Virus record (IMG/VR): IMGVR_UViG_3300020312_000003
Location: 1 to 29,367 of that record
Strand: one strand, 5' to 3'
DNA from: a virus
DNA length: 29,367 bases
The position numbers and the translations under genes are program-made. Positions 5,586 through 14,301 of this stretch are shown piece by piece; the first letter of the stretch is position 1, and the number at the start of each line of letters is the position of its first letter. A model generated the notes under the pieces. The model saw only the letters and a list, made by a program, of their open reading frames with translations. It was not told the origin of the DNA and ran no database searches.

Positions 5586-7546
5586 TGGCTTTTTTTAATG
5601 AAAATTTTGAAAAATTAATAGCAGACTCTGGTGAGTTAAGAAAAGATTTCTTAGATAAAACTCCCCTAATCAATCTTGTGGTAAACGCTAATACTTTTAG
5701 CAATAGACAGGCTGTAGGTAAAAAATTAGGTGAATTAGGTTTATCTGAATTAACGTTAGGCGATATAAATAATAATAAAGAAGCAAAAGCAAAATTTGCA
5801 AATGCAATTATTAATGATGGATCTGAAGACGCAAATAAAATACTTCAGTCATTTAAAAAAGTATTTAATGAAGCAGGGTATGTAGCAAAAGGAAATAATA
5901 ATCCTGTTCGACTTCTTTTAGATGATGTTGTTGGAGAAGCAAAAAGAGTAGCAACTTTTCCACAATCAAGAGAAGCTATAAGAAAAATTCCTATTCCGTA
6001 TAAGGATACTACTCCTTACCAAAAAATTGCAAAGGTAGCATCTGGTTTAATAAACAGTAAAGATGTAAAACAAAGAGAAGCAGGGTATCTTACTCTTATG
6101 ATTCTTGTAGGGGGATATAGAGCTTCTGATTTAAAAAATTTAAAATTAGAAAAAATAGATTTTAATACAGGATTTGTTTCTGAGTTACTCATAAAAGATG
6201 CAATAATAAGTGCCACAAAAGGAAATCAAGAACCTGTATATAAAGCAGGTATTTTTACTCCTGATATATTAGATATTATAAAAGAATTTTCTGGGGGTAG
6301 AACAGACGGTTTAGTATTTAAAAATTTAGCTGCGTCACAAAAAATAGCAAATCAAGCTCTAAAAAATGCAAAAATACCTACTGGGTATACTGTCAAAGGT
6401 ATAGAAAAAGGAGGAGATTTTACTTTAGAAGATTTAAGAAAAATGTCTGAAACTCATTTAAGTGCTATGGGAATACTAGAAAATTCTCCTGAAAGAGATT
6501 TTTTAACTTTAAGAGGAAACCCTACTACTGTTAGAGGATATATTGCTACTGGTAATATGGGTAGGTTAGAATCAGCACACGTAAAAAGATTATCTATACA
6601 TTCTCTTTTAAATGGTCAAACTTCTATTGCACAGTATTTAGCCAATATAGGTATAAAAAATCTTAGCAATAGAACAAAAAAATATAATGCTACAGCCGAA
6701 ACATTTAAAGCAACTCCGTGGTTTATACAAGAACAATTAGAAAAAAAATATCCTAATTTACAATTAGGCGATGAATTTATATCAACTAAAATTAATGTAG
6801 TTAGTGATGATTTAGCACAAAAATCTCAAGCTGTTTCTGTAAAAGAGTTAGAGTTACAACAAGCTAATTTAGATATAGAATTAGGAAAAAAATCAAAAGA
6901 AGCTGCCCAAGCTAGACTAGAATCACAAAACGCAGTAAAAGTAGCAAAAGAAAATAAATTGTTAGATCTTGGAGATAAAGTATTTGCTAGTTTAGGTATT
7001 CCTACAGGAAACGAAAATGTAGATGAGTTTCGTGCTTTAGACGAATCTCCTACAGAATTAATATTTGGAGAACCATCTCCTGACGGAACTGCAACAATTG
7101 CAGATTCTTCTGGTGACATGTTTGGAGATATGCAAACAACATTAGCTAGAGGAGCTTCTAAGTTTGGTGCAGCAGGTAGAGCAGGAGCAGGTTTAGCGGC
7201 AGTATTTCAAGGCGAAGGTGATATTGAAAGTGTTGGACAAACAGCATTTGATATAGCAAAAGATGAAGGTATAATTCAAGGTATAAAAAAAGCAGGTCAA
7301 GCCGCTCTTAAGTTAGATCCTCGTGGAAGATTTTTATCGACAGTAGCAGAAGCCGTACCTATAGCATTTGGGATTTCAAAAATATCCCCTAATCAATCGC
7401 TATACCCTGATGAAAACTTTGCTAAACCTATAGGTGAACAGCCTGAAAGAGGAAGTGACGATGCTGACGAATTTGTGTACAGCGAAGACGATAGAACAAC
7501 AGTTAGGGATTTTCCCCAAGATAATTTTTTAAATTTTAATAAATAA
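5585..7546 (+). CDS. tyrosine-recombinase-like domain fused to a coiled-coil/Gly-Ala-rich C-terminus
   Basis: A 653-residue protein between TerL and portal. Residues about 60-330 look like a tyrosine recombinase: Arg179 in GGYRASDLKNLKLEKIDF (box I), Lys212 in ATKGNQEPV (beta-hairpin Lys), Arg285 in LEDLRKMSETHLSAMGI (box II, with the THL..G pattern of Xer/Int proteins), and Tyr319 in NPTTVRGYIATG (nucleophile position). Spacings R-K 33, R-R 106, R-Y 34 fit the family. The usual box II His is Glu282, and the usual His/Trp nine residues before Tyr is Arg310, so the active site is altered. Residues about 405-460 are a charged coiled coil, about 510-600 are Gly/Ala-rich amphipathic helix as in ejected virion proteins, and the last 45 are acidic. 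The motifs are seen; whether it recombines DNA or is a structural or ejection protein is open. Confidence 0.65.
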   Translation: MAFFNENFEKLIADSGELRKDFLDKTPLINLVVNANTFSNRQAVGKKLGELGLSELTLGDINNNKEAKAKFANAIINDGSEDANKILQSFKKVFNEAGYVAKGNNNPVRLLLDDVVGEAKRVATFPQSREAIRKIPIPYKDTTPYQKIAKVASGLINSKDVKQREAGYLTLMILVGGYRASDLKNLKLEKIDFNTGFVSELLIKDAIISATKGNQEPVYKAGIFTPDILDIIKEFSGGRTDGLVFKNLAASQKIANQALKNAKIPTGYTVKGIEKGGDFTLEDLRKMSETHLSAMGILENSPERDFLTLRGNPTTVRGYIATGNMGRLESAHVKRLSIHSLLNGQTSIAQYLANIGIKNLSNRTKKYNATAETFKATPWFIQEQLEKKYPNLQLGDEFISTKINVVSDDLAQKSQAVSVKELELQQANLDIELGKKSKEAAQARLESQNAVKVAKENKLLDLGDKVFASLGIPTGNENVDEFRALDESPTELIFGEPSPDGTATIADSSGDMFGDMQTTLARGASKFGAAGRAGAGLAAVFQGEGDIESVGQTAFDIAKDEGIIQGIKKAGQAALKLDPRGRFLSTVAEAVPIAFGISKISPNQSLYPDENFAKPIGEQPERGSDDADEFVYSEDDRTTVRDFPQDNFLNFNK

Positions 7547-7556
7547 GGAGAGTACA

Positions 7557-7775
7557 ATGCCCGGTAACAATTATAATTATGGTGCTTCTTACATTATGAA
7601 CTCAGATAAAACATCAGTTGATGATGCTATGGGTTCTAATGTTTTAACTAGAGAACCACTTGAGTTTGATACTAGAGCATCTAGAGATGTGCTTACAGTA
7701 GATATGCCTAAAAAGCAAACTAAAACTACTGTAGACAATTCTTTGTTTGCAATGGCTAACGAAAAAGACTACTAG
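7557..7775 (+). CDS. small hypothetical protein before portal
   Basis: A 72-residue polar protein beginning MPGNNYNYGASYIMN, with no domain I recognise, no signal peptide and no membrane helix. It has a strong Shine-Dalgarno (AAGGAG at 7547-7552, six bases before ATG). Ten bases separate it from the portal gene. Its place between the recombinase-like virion-locus gene and the portal suggests a minor virion or assembly role, which is inference from position only. Confidence 0.65.
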   Translation: MPGNNYNYGASYIMNSDKTSVDDAMGSNVLTREPLEFDTRASRDVLTVDMPKKQTKTTVDNSLFAMANEKDY

Positions 7776-7785
7776 AAAGTAGGTT

Positions 7786-9900
7786 ATGTCTGATAATTTT
7801 TTAGAACCTGCAGACGATACAGTTGTACCTGTCGTAGAACCTAGTGAAAGTATGCCCGGACTTATTGGGTATATTAAAAACAAGCTAGAGGAAGCAGAAC
7901 ACAATAGGCTATCCCATGAAAAGGATTGGCTACAAGCGTATAAAAACTTTAGGGGTATATACGACAGCACTACTGTATACCGTGATTCTGAACGTTCTAA
8001 AGTATTTATCAAGATAACTAAAACTAAAGTTCTAGCAGCATACGGTCAAATAGTTGACATATTATTTTCTAATAAAAAATTTCCTATAGTTGTTGAGCCT
8101 ACTCCTATACCAGAAGGTATAGCAGAGTTTGCACATTTACAGACACCTATAGATCAAGTCGTACAACCACCAAAACAAGACCCATATGGTTTTCAAGGCG
8201 ATGGCAGAAATATAGCTCCCGGTGCTATGGAAGCATCTCCATCTATGGATATATTAGGTGGTTTGGAAGATCAGTTTGCAAATGCACCTATAGCAGAAGG
8301 ACCTGCTAAAGCAGGAGAACCACAAATTAGTCCTGCACAAAAGGCAGCTCTTAAATTAGAGAAATACATACATGATCAGCTTTTAGATACTAGTGCAGTT
8401 AATGTATTAAGAAATGCAATATTTGAGGCCGCACTATTAGGAACTGGAATTGTAAAAGGTCCTTTTAACTTTCATAAAAGAATACATAAATGGGAACGTG
8501 GAGAAAACGGTCAAAGAAATTATGTTCCATATGAAAAGACTGTGCCTAGACTTGAACATGTTTCTATATGGGATTTTCATCCTGATCCTAATGCAACAAG
8601 CATGGATGACTGCGAATATGTTATTCAACGTCATAGATTAAACAAACAACAAATGAGAGGTTTAATCAGTATACCTCATTTCTACAAAGAAGCTATAGAA
8701 GATTGTATAGCTATGGGTCCTAATTATAATAATAAATATTATGAAGACACTATACGTAGAGAAGAAAACCAAACAACATACGAAGAAAATAGATATGAAG
8801 TATTAGAATATTGGGGTGTATTAGACGCTAAGTTAGCTAGAGAAGTGGGTATGGAAATACCTGAAGATCTTAGTGAATTAGACCAAGTGCAGGTTAATAT
8901 ATGGGTATCAGGTATGCACATACTAAGATGTGTATTAAATCCTTTTACACCATCTAGAATACCATATCAAGTAATACCATACGAAATCAATCCTTATCAA
9001 TTGTGGGGTGTAGGTGTTGCAGAAAATATGGAAGATGCTCAAATGTTAATGAATGGTCATGTAAGAATGGCTATAGATAACTTGACATTAGCAGGAAATT
9101 TAGTATTTGATGTAGATGAAGCAAGTTTAGTTCCGGGACAAAACATGGACATCTTTCCCGGAAAGATATTTAGAAGACAGTCAGGTGTAACAGGAACAGC
9201 TATAAATGGTTTAAAGTTTCCTAATACTGCACCAGAAAATTTACAAATGTATCAAATAAGTCGTCAGTTAGCAGACGAAGAAACAGGGTTGCCATCAATT
9301 ATGCACGGACAAACTGGAGTATCTGGAACAGGAAGAACAGCTTCTGGATTATCTATGTTGTTAGGGGGTGCATCTTTATCACTTAAAACAGTTATAAAAA
9401 ATATTGATGACCACCTGTTAAAACCTTTGGGTGAAGCTATGTTTCAATGGAACATGCAATTTAATGAACAAGCTCCTGATATACAAGGAGACTTAGAAAT
9501 AAAACCTAGAGGTGTTTCTGCAGTAATGCAAAAAGAAGTAAGAAGTCAACGTCTTACAGCATTATTACAAACTGTAGGAAATCCAATGCTAGCACCGTTT
9601 ATAAAAATACCTAACTTAATTAGAGAGTTAGCTATATCTCAAGATATAGATCCTGATAGTCTAGTTAATGATGTAAACGAAGCACAAATTTTTGCACAAA
9701 TGTTAAAAGGACTACAAGATGCTCAACAAGAAACAAGCCAGCAAGGTCAGCCCAATAGTAACCAACGAGAAAGCGTGGATCGCTCTGGAGGAGTTCCTAG
9801 AGGAGCAAATCAAAATAGCCCTCAAGGGGCTGGTGGTGGCACAATCGGCACAGGACCTGTACCGTCTGCAGGGGAAAGTGGCTTCACTGGAAATGATTAA
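7786..9900 (+). CDS. portal (head-tail connector) protein
   Basis: The 704-residue portal forms the dodecameric ring through which DNA is packaged and ejected. Supporting features: an N-terminal KDWLQAYKNFRGIYDS segment, RSKVFIKITKTKVLAAYGQIVDILF (about residues 66-90), the ALLGTGIVKGPF core (about 219-230), RLEHVSIWDFHPDPNATSMDDCEYVI (about 252-277) typical of P22/SU10/N4-type podovirus portals, and QTGVSGTGRTASGLSMLLGGA (about 507-527). The position after TerL and before the scaffold/MCP agrees. From about residue 645 the protein becomes Gln-, Gly- and Pro-rich and disordered, and this tail is encoded by the same bases as another gene in a second frame. Confidence 0.92.
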   Translation: MSDNFLEPADDTVVPVVEPSESMPGLIGYIKNKLEEAEHNRLSHEKDWLQAYKNFRGIYDSTTVYRDSERSKVFIKITKTKVLAAYGQIVDILFSNKKFPIVVEPTPIPEGIAEFAHLQTPIDQVVQPPKQDPYGFQGDGRNIAPGAMEASPSMDILGGLEDQFANAPIAEGPAKAGEPQISPAQKAALKLEKYIHDQLLDTSAVNVLRNAIFEAALLGTGIVKGPFNFHKRIHKWERGENGQRNYVPYEKTVPRLEHVSIWDFHPDPNATSMDDCEYVIQRHRLNKQQMRGLISIPHFYKEAIEDCIAMGPNYNNKYYEDTIRREENQTTYEENRYEVLEYWGVLDAKLAREVGMEIPEDLSELDQVQVNIWVSGMHILRCVLNPFTPSRIPYQVIPYEINPYQLWGVGVAENMEDAQMLMNGHVRMAIDNLTLAGNLVFDVDEASLVPGQNMDIFPGKIFRRQSGVTGTAINGLKFPNTAPENLQMYQISRQLADEETGLPSIMHGQTGVSGTGRTASGLSMLLGGASLSLKTVIKNIDDHLLKPLGEAMFQWNMQFNEQAPDIQGDLEIKPRGVSAVMQKEVRSQRLTALLQTVGNPMLAPFIKIPNLIRELAISQDIDPDSLVNDVNEAQIFAQMLKGLQDAQQETSQQGQPNSNQRESVDRSGGVPRGANQNSPQGAGGGTIGTGPVPSAGESGFTGND
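9706..9711 (+). promoter_or_regulatory. ribosome binding site inside portal gene
   Basis: AAAGGA at 9706-9711 lies within the portal reading frame and sits seven bases before ATG 9719, supporting an independent start for the overlapping gene in the +1 frame. Confidence 0.7.
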
Positions 9901-9955
9901 AGGTTTAAAATTAGATTACTATGCAGCTATGAAAGTAAAACAAAATAATGAGTGA
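9719..9955 (+). CDS. small coiled-coil protein overprinted on the portal 3' end
   Basis: A 78-residue protein in the +1 frame relative to portal, sharing 182 bases with it and then running on to 9955. It has a good internal Shine-Dalgarno. Residues about 17-72 read as an amphipathic helix with regular heptads: AWIALEEFLEEQIKIALKG, then SAQDLYRLQGKVASLEMIKG. This matches the small 'W..l...L......L......Q G....L' proteins often encoded right after podovirus portals, which is why I regard this frame as the constrained one and the portal's Gln/Gly-rich tail as the secondary frame. The stop overlaps the start of the next gene by 8 bases. Confidence 0.8.
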   Translation: MLNKKQASKVSPIVTNEKAWIALEEFLEEQIKIALKGLVVAQSAQDLYRLQGKVASLEMIKGLKLDYYAAMKVKQNNE

Positions 9956-11798
9956 ATGGCGAACATTTATAACTGATAACTATACTTTTGATAAAAACAA
10001 AGGGTATGTTTTAGATACTAGTAGACCTATGCCTAAATTTTTACAAAGGTTAAATAAAGGTATAAATAGAACCTTTAGAACTCTTAGAACATCTAATCCA
10101 TTTAATTTAACTACACCTAGTGTACCTAGAACTGGAGAGGTATCTCAAGTAACTGGTGGTAGTAGTGATAATAAAAGTCCATATGAAAAGATTGATGCAA
10201 CTGATGGTGGTTCTTTTATTAATAGGATGAAAAATATATCTACTTCTCCTTCAGTAACAGGAAGTAGTTATTCTATAGCTACTGGTAAACAAATGCAAGG
10301 AACTTTAGGTGTAGCAGATTTAATGTTAGGGCCTTTAGCAGGACCTGCAAAACTTTTAAGTGGTTTGACAAAAGCACATTTAGAAACTATATCTGCAAGA
10401 GCAGCATTAGGCGATGAAGGATTTGCCATAGGAATGTATGATGGTAGACCTATAGGTTTAAGTAAAGGATTTTTAGGATATCAATTAACTGGTGTTTATC
10501 CTGAAGATCAAAGAAGAAACATTATAAATGATTTATTACAGTTATCTCAACAAGGAAAAGGTTCAGGATTTTTAGGTAGTCAATATACAAAGTTTGGCAT
10601 GGGGGATGCAGGTTTTGATAAAGAATTTACAAAATCTATAAATGAATCTAATTTATCTACTAACTTAAAAAATAGATTATTAGATACATCTACAAAAATA
10701 AAAACTTCAGATCAATATGTAAAAGAAACAGAAAAAACTGGTAAAGTTAGTTCTGGTCAAAGTTTTGATACGCTTAGACAAGAAAAACAAAAAACTAAAG
10801 AGGGAGCAGAAGGATTTACTGGTGAGTTTGGATTTAATGATGGGGGTTTTATAGGAGGTCCTCCTAGTCAATATTCTCCTCAAAAAACAATAGCTGATGA
10901 TGTTAACTTTGAAGCTAGAGAAGGTGGTTTTGTTATAAATGCACCTGCTGTTCAAAAATTTGGAGAAAAAAAATTAAATGCCATGTACAATAAGGCAAAA
11001 AAACAAAGCAAGTCTCCTAGTTTAGCTATGGGTGGAGAAGTACCCATAAAAATATCTAAAGGAGAAATGTACATACCACCAGAACATGTAAATGCTATGG
11101 GGGGCATGGAGTTTTTAAAAAAAATAAATGATCAAGGTAAACCCACTGTTACTGCGTTAAATAAAGGGTTTATGAACGGATATAACCAAGGAGATGAAGT
11201 ACAAGGAAATGAAGTTGATATAGGTTACGAAATTCCTTCTGATGACTTTATGTCTAAATTAAAAGATTTTAATAAAAAGAAAAGAAATAGATCAGAACGA
11301 GATAATTTTATATTAAGCCTATCAGATGAAGAAGCTTTGTCTTTAGCTTTTTTAACTGAAACTGTTGCATCAAAAGCATCTTTAACAACTATGCAAAAAA
11401 TTGGTGATGTAATACTTAATAGAGTTAATGATCAACAATTTGAATTTAAAAACTTAAAATCAATTAAAGATGTTTTGTTACAAAGAACTAATAGGGGAAA
11501 GGGCAGTAAAATGGTTGCATTTGATGGTCTAGAACCTAGTATTTTACAAGCAAGAATATCAGAAATTTTATCAGGAAAAGCTCCAGACGCTTTAGAAAAA
11601 ACTTACACAGCCGCAATAAATACTTTGGACACAGAGCCTGATTTAGAACAATACAGATTACCTTCACATATATTATATTATAAAAAACCCGGAGTTGGAG
11701 GATCTTCATGGCATGACAAATCGCCACTTTTAGCTCCGTTAATAGATGATGAAGGACACACTTTTTACGGAAGGTATATGACAGAGGAATTTCCGTAA
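9948..11798 (+). CDS. virion protein with C-terminal SleB-like cell wall hydrolase domain
   Basis: A 616-residue probable virion protein. The N-terminal 300 residues are low in recognisable motifs (Ser/Thr/Gly-rich, then helical). The middle (about 295-415) contains two similar blocks, GGFVINAPAVQKFGEKKLNAM and GGEVPIKISKGEMYIPPEHV followed by NAMGGMEFLKKIN, a repeat type common in marine phage structural proteins. The C-terminus (about 460-616) resembles the Hydrolase_2/SleB lytic-transglycosylase fold: Glu471 in LAFLTETVAS as the likely catalytic acid, then IGDVILNRVND, and a terminal HTFYGRYM. It would open the peptidoglycan during genome entry. A separate T4-type endolysin at 16290 serves lysis, so this one is most likely virion-borne. 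Confidence 0.75.
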   Translation: MSEWRTFITDNYTFDKNKGYVLDTSRPMPKFLQRLNKGINRTFRTLRTSNPFNLTTPSVPRTGEVSQVTGGSSDNKSPYEKIDATDGGSFINRMKNISTSPSVTGSSYSIATGKQMQGTLGVADLMLGPLAGPAKLLSGLTKAHLETISARAALGDEGFAIGMYDGRPIGLSKGFLGYQLTGVYPEDQRRNIINDLLQLSQQGKGSGFLGSQYTKFGMGDAGFDKEFTKSINESNLSTNLKNRLLDTSTKIKTSDQYVKETEKTGKVSSGQSFDTLRQEKQKTKEGAEGFTGEFGFNDGGFIGGPPSQYSPQKTIADDVNFEAREGGFVINAPAVQKFGEKKLNAMYNKAKKQSKSPSLAMGGEVPIKISKGEMYIPPEHVNAMGGMEFLKKINDQGKPTVTALNKGFMNGYNQGDEVQGNEVDIGYEIPSDDFMSKLKDFNKKKRNRSERDNFILSLSDEEALSLAFLTETVASKASLTTMQKIGDVILNRVNDQQFEFKNLKSIKDVLLQRTNRGKGSKMVAFDGLEPSILQARISEILSGKAPDALEKTYTAAINTLDTEPDLEQYRLPSHILYYKKPGVGGSSWHDKSPLLAPLIDDEGHTFYGRYMTEEFP

Positions 11799-11807
11799 AT
11801 CAACCGT

Positions 11808-11874
11808 CAGCTACCTATAATAATATAGCCCTGACTACAACCAAAGCAGCTACCCATTCGCCAATGTGGCCCTG
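11808..11874 (+). repeat. paired short direct repeats before the scaffold gene
   Basis: In the 93-base gap, CAGCTACC occurs at 11808-11815 and 11847-11854, and GCCCTG at 11828-11833 and 11869-11874, giving two copies of CAGCTACC-N12/14-GCCCTG. They are direct, not inverted, so no hairpin is implied. A TATAAT at 11816-11821 lies inside the first copy but has no good -35 partner. Confidence 0.65.
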
Positions 11875-11891
11875 CATTAAGGAGAAAAAAT

Positions 11892-12761
11892 ATGGCAAAA
11901 AAGCAACGAGGTGCAAGAGCAAATAAACCTAACGATTCTTTTGGCACTATAAATAATGATTCTTTATACAAAGGTAATTATCGTGATGATGTTTACAAAG
12001 AGGATGAAGAACAAAATTTAGAAACTGCAGAAGTTAAAGAGGAAACTACTTCTAAAGAAGCAGAGACGTTTGTTTCTACAGAAAAAGATCAACCCCATGA
12101 TTATAAAAAAAGGTATGATGATTTAAAACGTCATTATGACAATAAAATAAAACAACATGAGGAAGAGAAAAAACAACTTAGTTCTGCTATGGAAATGGCA
12201 AAACAAAAAGGTGTTGAGTTACCTAAAACTCCTGAAGAATTAGAACAGTTTAAAACAGAGTACCCAGATGTTTATGATGTAGTGCAAACTATAGCATCTA
12301 TGAAAGCAAAAGAACAATCTGATGAACTCCAAAAAGAACTGGATACTATAAAGACAAAAGAAAAAGATTTAAAGGTTCAAAATGCTTATGCAGAGTTGTT
12401 AAATAATCATTCTGATTTTAATGAACTAAGACAAGATGAAAAATTTATAAAATGGCTAGAGGATCAACCTGTCTCTATATCTGATGGTATTCTAAGAAAT
12501 AACACAGATGCAAGATGGGCTTCTAGAGTCGTTGATTTATATAAAGCAGATTCAAAAGTAAAACCTACTTCACAATCTACTCAAAGTTCAGCAGCAACCA
12601 TTGTAAAATCTCCAAAAGCTAGAGAAATAAATTCTACTGGTGGAGATAAAAGAATATGGAAAGCAAGCGACATTGGTAAATTGAAACCGTGGGAATTTGA
12701 AAAAGTTGAAAAAGAAATTGACGAAGCTAGAGCCGAAGGTCGTATAGATTTCGCATCTTAA
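11892..12761 (+). CDS. capsid scaffolding protein
   Basis: A 289-residue highly charged, helical protein directly before the major capsid gene, the classic place of the scaffold. Residues 1-80 are polar and disordered (MAKKQRGARANKPNDS...). Residues 70-160 are rich in Lys/Glu with coiled-coil heptads (YKKRYDDLKRHYDNKI, SDELQKELDTIKTKEKD). A tail rich in Ser/Thr is followed by a short basic/acidic C-terminal helix pair (WKASDIGKLKPWEFEKVEKE), which in scaffolds contacts the coat protein. It would guide procapsid assembly and then leave. AAGGAG stands eight bases before the start. Confidence 0.82.
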   Translation: MAKKQRGARANKPNDSFGTINNDSLYKGNYRDDVYKEDEEQNLETAEVKEETTSKEAETFVSTEKDQPHDYKKRYDDLKRHYDNKIKQHEEEKKQLSSAMEMAKQKGVELPKTPEELEQFKTEYPDVYDVVQTIASMKAKEQSDELQKELDTIKTKEKDLKVQNAYAELLNNHSDFNELRQDEKFIKWLEDQPVSISDGILRNNTDARWASRVVDLYKADSKVKPTSQSTQSSAATIVKSPKAREINSTGGDKRIWKASDIGKLKPWEFEKVEKEIDEARAEGRIDFAS

Positions 12762-12790
12762 AATTTTAACTTTTAAGAAGGAGAAAGCTC

Positions 12791-13780
12791 ATGGCTTTTA
12801 ATAGTGCAGCAGGTTATGGTAACCTGCCTTCTGGTAATTTTACACCAGAAATATTTAGCCAAAAAGTTTTAAAATTTTTCCGTAGAGCTTCGGTTGTAGA
12901 AGATATAACTAATACAGACTACTACGGTGAGATTGAGAACTTTGGCGACACCGTGAAGATTATTAAAGAACCAACACTTACGATTTCATCGTATTCTAGA
13001 GGTTCTGTAATTAATCCTCAAGATTTGGCTGACGACCAAATCACAATGACTGTTGATCAAGCAAATGCATTTGCATTTAAGATCGATGACATTGAAGAAC
13101 GTCATTCACATGTGAACTTTGAAGCATTAGCAACTTCATCAGGTGCATATTCATTGAAGAGAAATTATGATTCTAATATTCTTCAAGTTATGTCTGATGG
13201 AGCAGGTATCGGTGGATCAGCCGTGTCAGGTACAACCTTGACAACAACTGATGCAACTGGTTTAGGTACAACTAATACTCCTATCAGAGTTGACACTGCC
13301 GATAACGGTATTAATCTTTTGTTAACTATGGCTCGTCATTTAGATGACCAAAGTGTTCCAGAAGAAAACCGTTGGTTCATAGCACCACCTAAGTTCTATG
13401 AATTTGCTCTTAAAGCAGGAAATAAAATAGCTGAAGTCCAAGTTACTGGCGATGCATCAACTCCGTTAAGAAACGGTCTTGTATACAACGGCACATTAGC
13501 TGGATTTAAGTTATATAAGACTACTGCTCTTAATAGCACAGGTGGAACAGATCAAGTAACACTAACAGATGCTACAGGCACATTAGAAACTGATTCATCT
13601 GAACATGTTATTTTAGCTGGTCACATGTCTTCAACTGCTACAGCTTCGCATATTGCAAAGACAGAAGTTGTACGTTCAACTGAAACCTTTAGCGATATAG
13701 TACGTGGTCTTCACGTCTTTGGAAGAAAAGTCCTTAGACAAGAAGCTCTTTGCCGTGCTGTAATTAGCTACGCAGCGTAA
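12791..13780 (+). CDS. major capsid protein
   Basis: A 329-residue protein, inferred HK97-fold coat protein of the podovirus T7/P22-like branch. The N-terminal MAFNSAAGYGNLPSGNFTPE is followed by IFSQKVLKFFRRASVVEDI (about 20-38), matching the 'ws..v...f...s....i' start of such coats. GDTVKIIKEPTLTIS (about 53-67) fits the E-loop/P-domain area, then TMTVDQANAFAFKIDDIEERHS, and a C-terminal GLHVFGRKVLRQEALCRAVI. It follows the scaffold and has a strong Shine-Dalgarno (AAGGAG). Base and codon use look slightly less AT-rich than in its neighbours, as usual for a highly expressed coat gene. Confidence 0.88.
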   Translation: MAFNSAAGYGNLPSGNFTPEIFSQKVLKFFRRASVVEDITNTDYYGEIENFGDTVKIIKEPTLTISSYSRGSVINPQDLADDQITMTVDQANAFAFKIDDIEERHSHVNFEALATSSGAYSLKRNYDSNILQVMSDGAGIGGSAVSGTTLTTTDATGLGTTNTPIRVDTADNGINLLLTMARHLDDQSVPEENRWFIAPPKFYEFALKAGNKIAEVQVTGDASTPLRNGLVYNGTLAGFKLYKTTALNSTGGTDQVTLTDATGTLETDSSEHVILAGHMSSTATASHIAKTEVVRSTETFSDIVRGLHVFGRKVLRQEALCRAVISYAA

Positions 13781-13791
13781 GGGAGGATTAC

Positions 13792-14265
13792 ATGGCAGAA
13801 TATGATGCTACACCGAATGGTGGAACTACTGGTCATCCAGCTAATGTTGCAAGACCTTATGTAATGACTTCTAAAGTACACGACACTGCTGATGGTGGTG
13901 CAGGGGGAGATGTTATTAAATTAATAGACGTTCCTGCTGATACTATGATTGTTGCAGGTGTTTTAGAAGTTCTTGAAGCAAGAGGTAATTCGCAAATAAC
14001 TATGGATATTGGTATTACTGGTGGTGATGTAGACTGTTTTATTGACGGCTCTACATTAGCTGCTGGTTTTACACCATTTCTTGAAGCTGCAACAGGTGCT
14101 TCTGGCTCTAACGCTAGAATTTTAACCTCTGCAGATACCATTGATGCGTTAATTATCGATGCTGGGTCAACTGGTGAAAGCACAGCAAGATTTCGTGTTC
14201 ACGTTATCTTATGTGACATTTCTAAAAATCCTGTCGAAACTGCTACAGTTTCAACTGGAACTTAA
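13792..14265 (+). CDS. probable capsid accessory/decoration protein
   Basis: A 157-residue beta-rich protein (Gly, Thr, Ala-rich, no helices of note) eleven bases after the major capsid gene, with its own GGAGG site. MAEYDATPNGGTTGH is followed by alternating hydrophobic strands (VIKLIDVPADTMIVAGVLEVLE, ARFRVHVILCDIS). I do not recognise a named family, but small beta proteins immediately after the coat gene are commonly head decoration or fibre-anchoring proteins. A strong terminator follows at once, so it ends the head operon. Confidence 0.6.
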   Translation: MAEYDATPNGGTTGHPANVARPYVMTSKVHDTADGGAGGDVIKLIDVPADTMIVAGVLEVLEARGNSQITMDIGITGGDVDCFIDGSTLAAGFTPFLEAATGASGSNARILTSADTIDALIIDAGSTGESTARFRVHVILCDISKNPVETATVSTGT

Positions 14266-14272
14266 TTTATTT

Positions 14273-14298
14273 GGGGGCAGGGCAACTTGCCCCCTTTT
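14273..14298 (+). terminator. intrinsic terminator after capsid genes
   Basis: GGGGGCA (14273-14279) pairs perfectly with TGCCCCC (14288-14294) around an eight-base loop and is followed by TTTT. It separates the head genes from the small basic/exported gene cluster. Confidence 0.88.
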
Positions 14299-14301
14299 AC
14301 T

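Noticed and set aside
13857-14183. 108-codon open frame on the - strand under the capsid accessory gene
   Set aside because: Antisense shadow of a well-supported gene, no ribosome binding site, and no other gene on that strand in the window.
14287-14301. TTG start extending the small exported protein upstream
   Set aside because: It lies in the terminator hairpin and would put polar residues before the hydrophobic signal-like N-terminus; ATG 14302 fits better.
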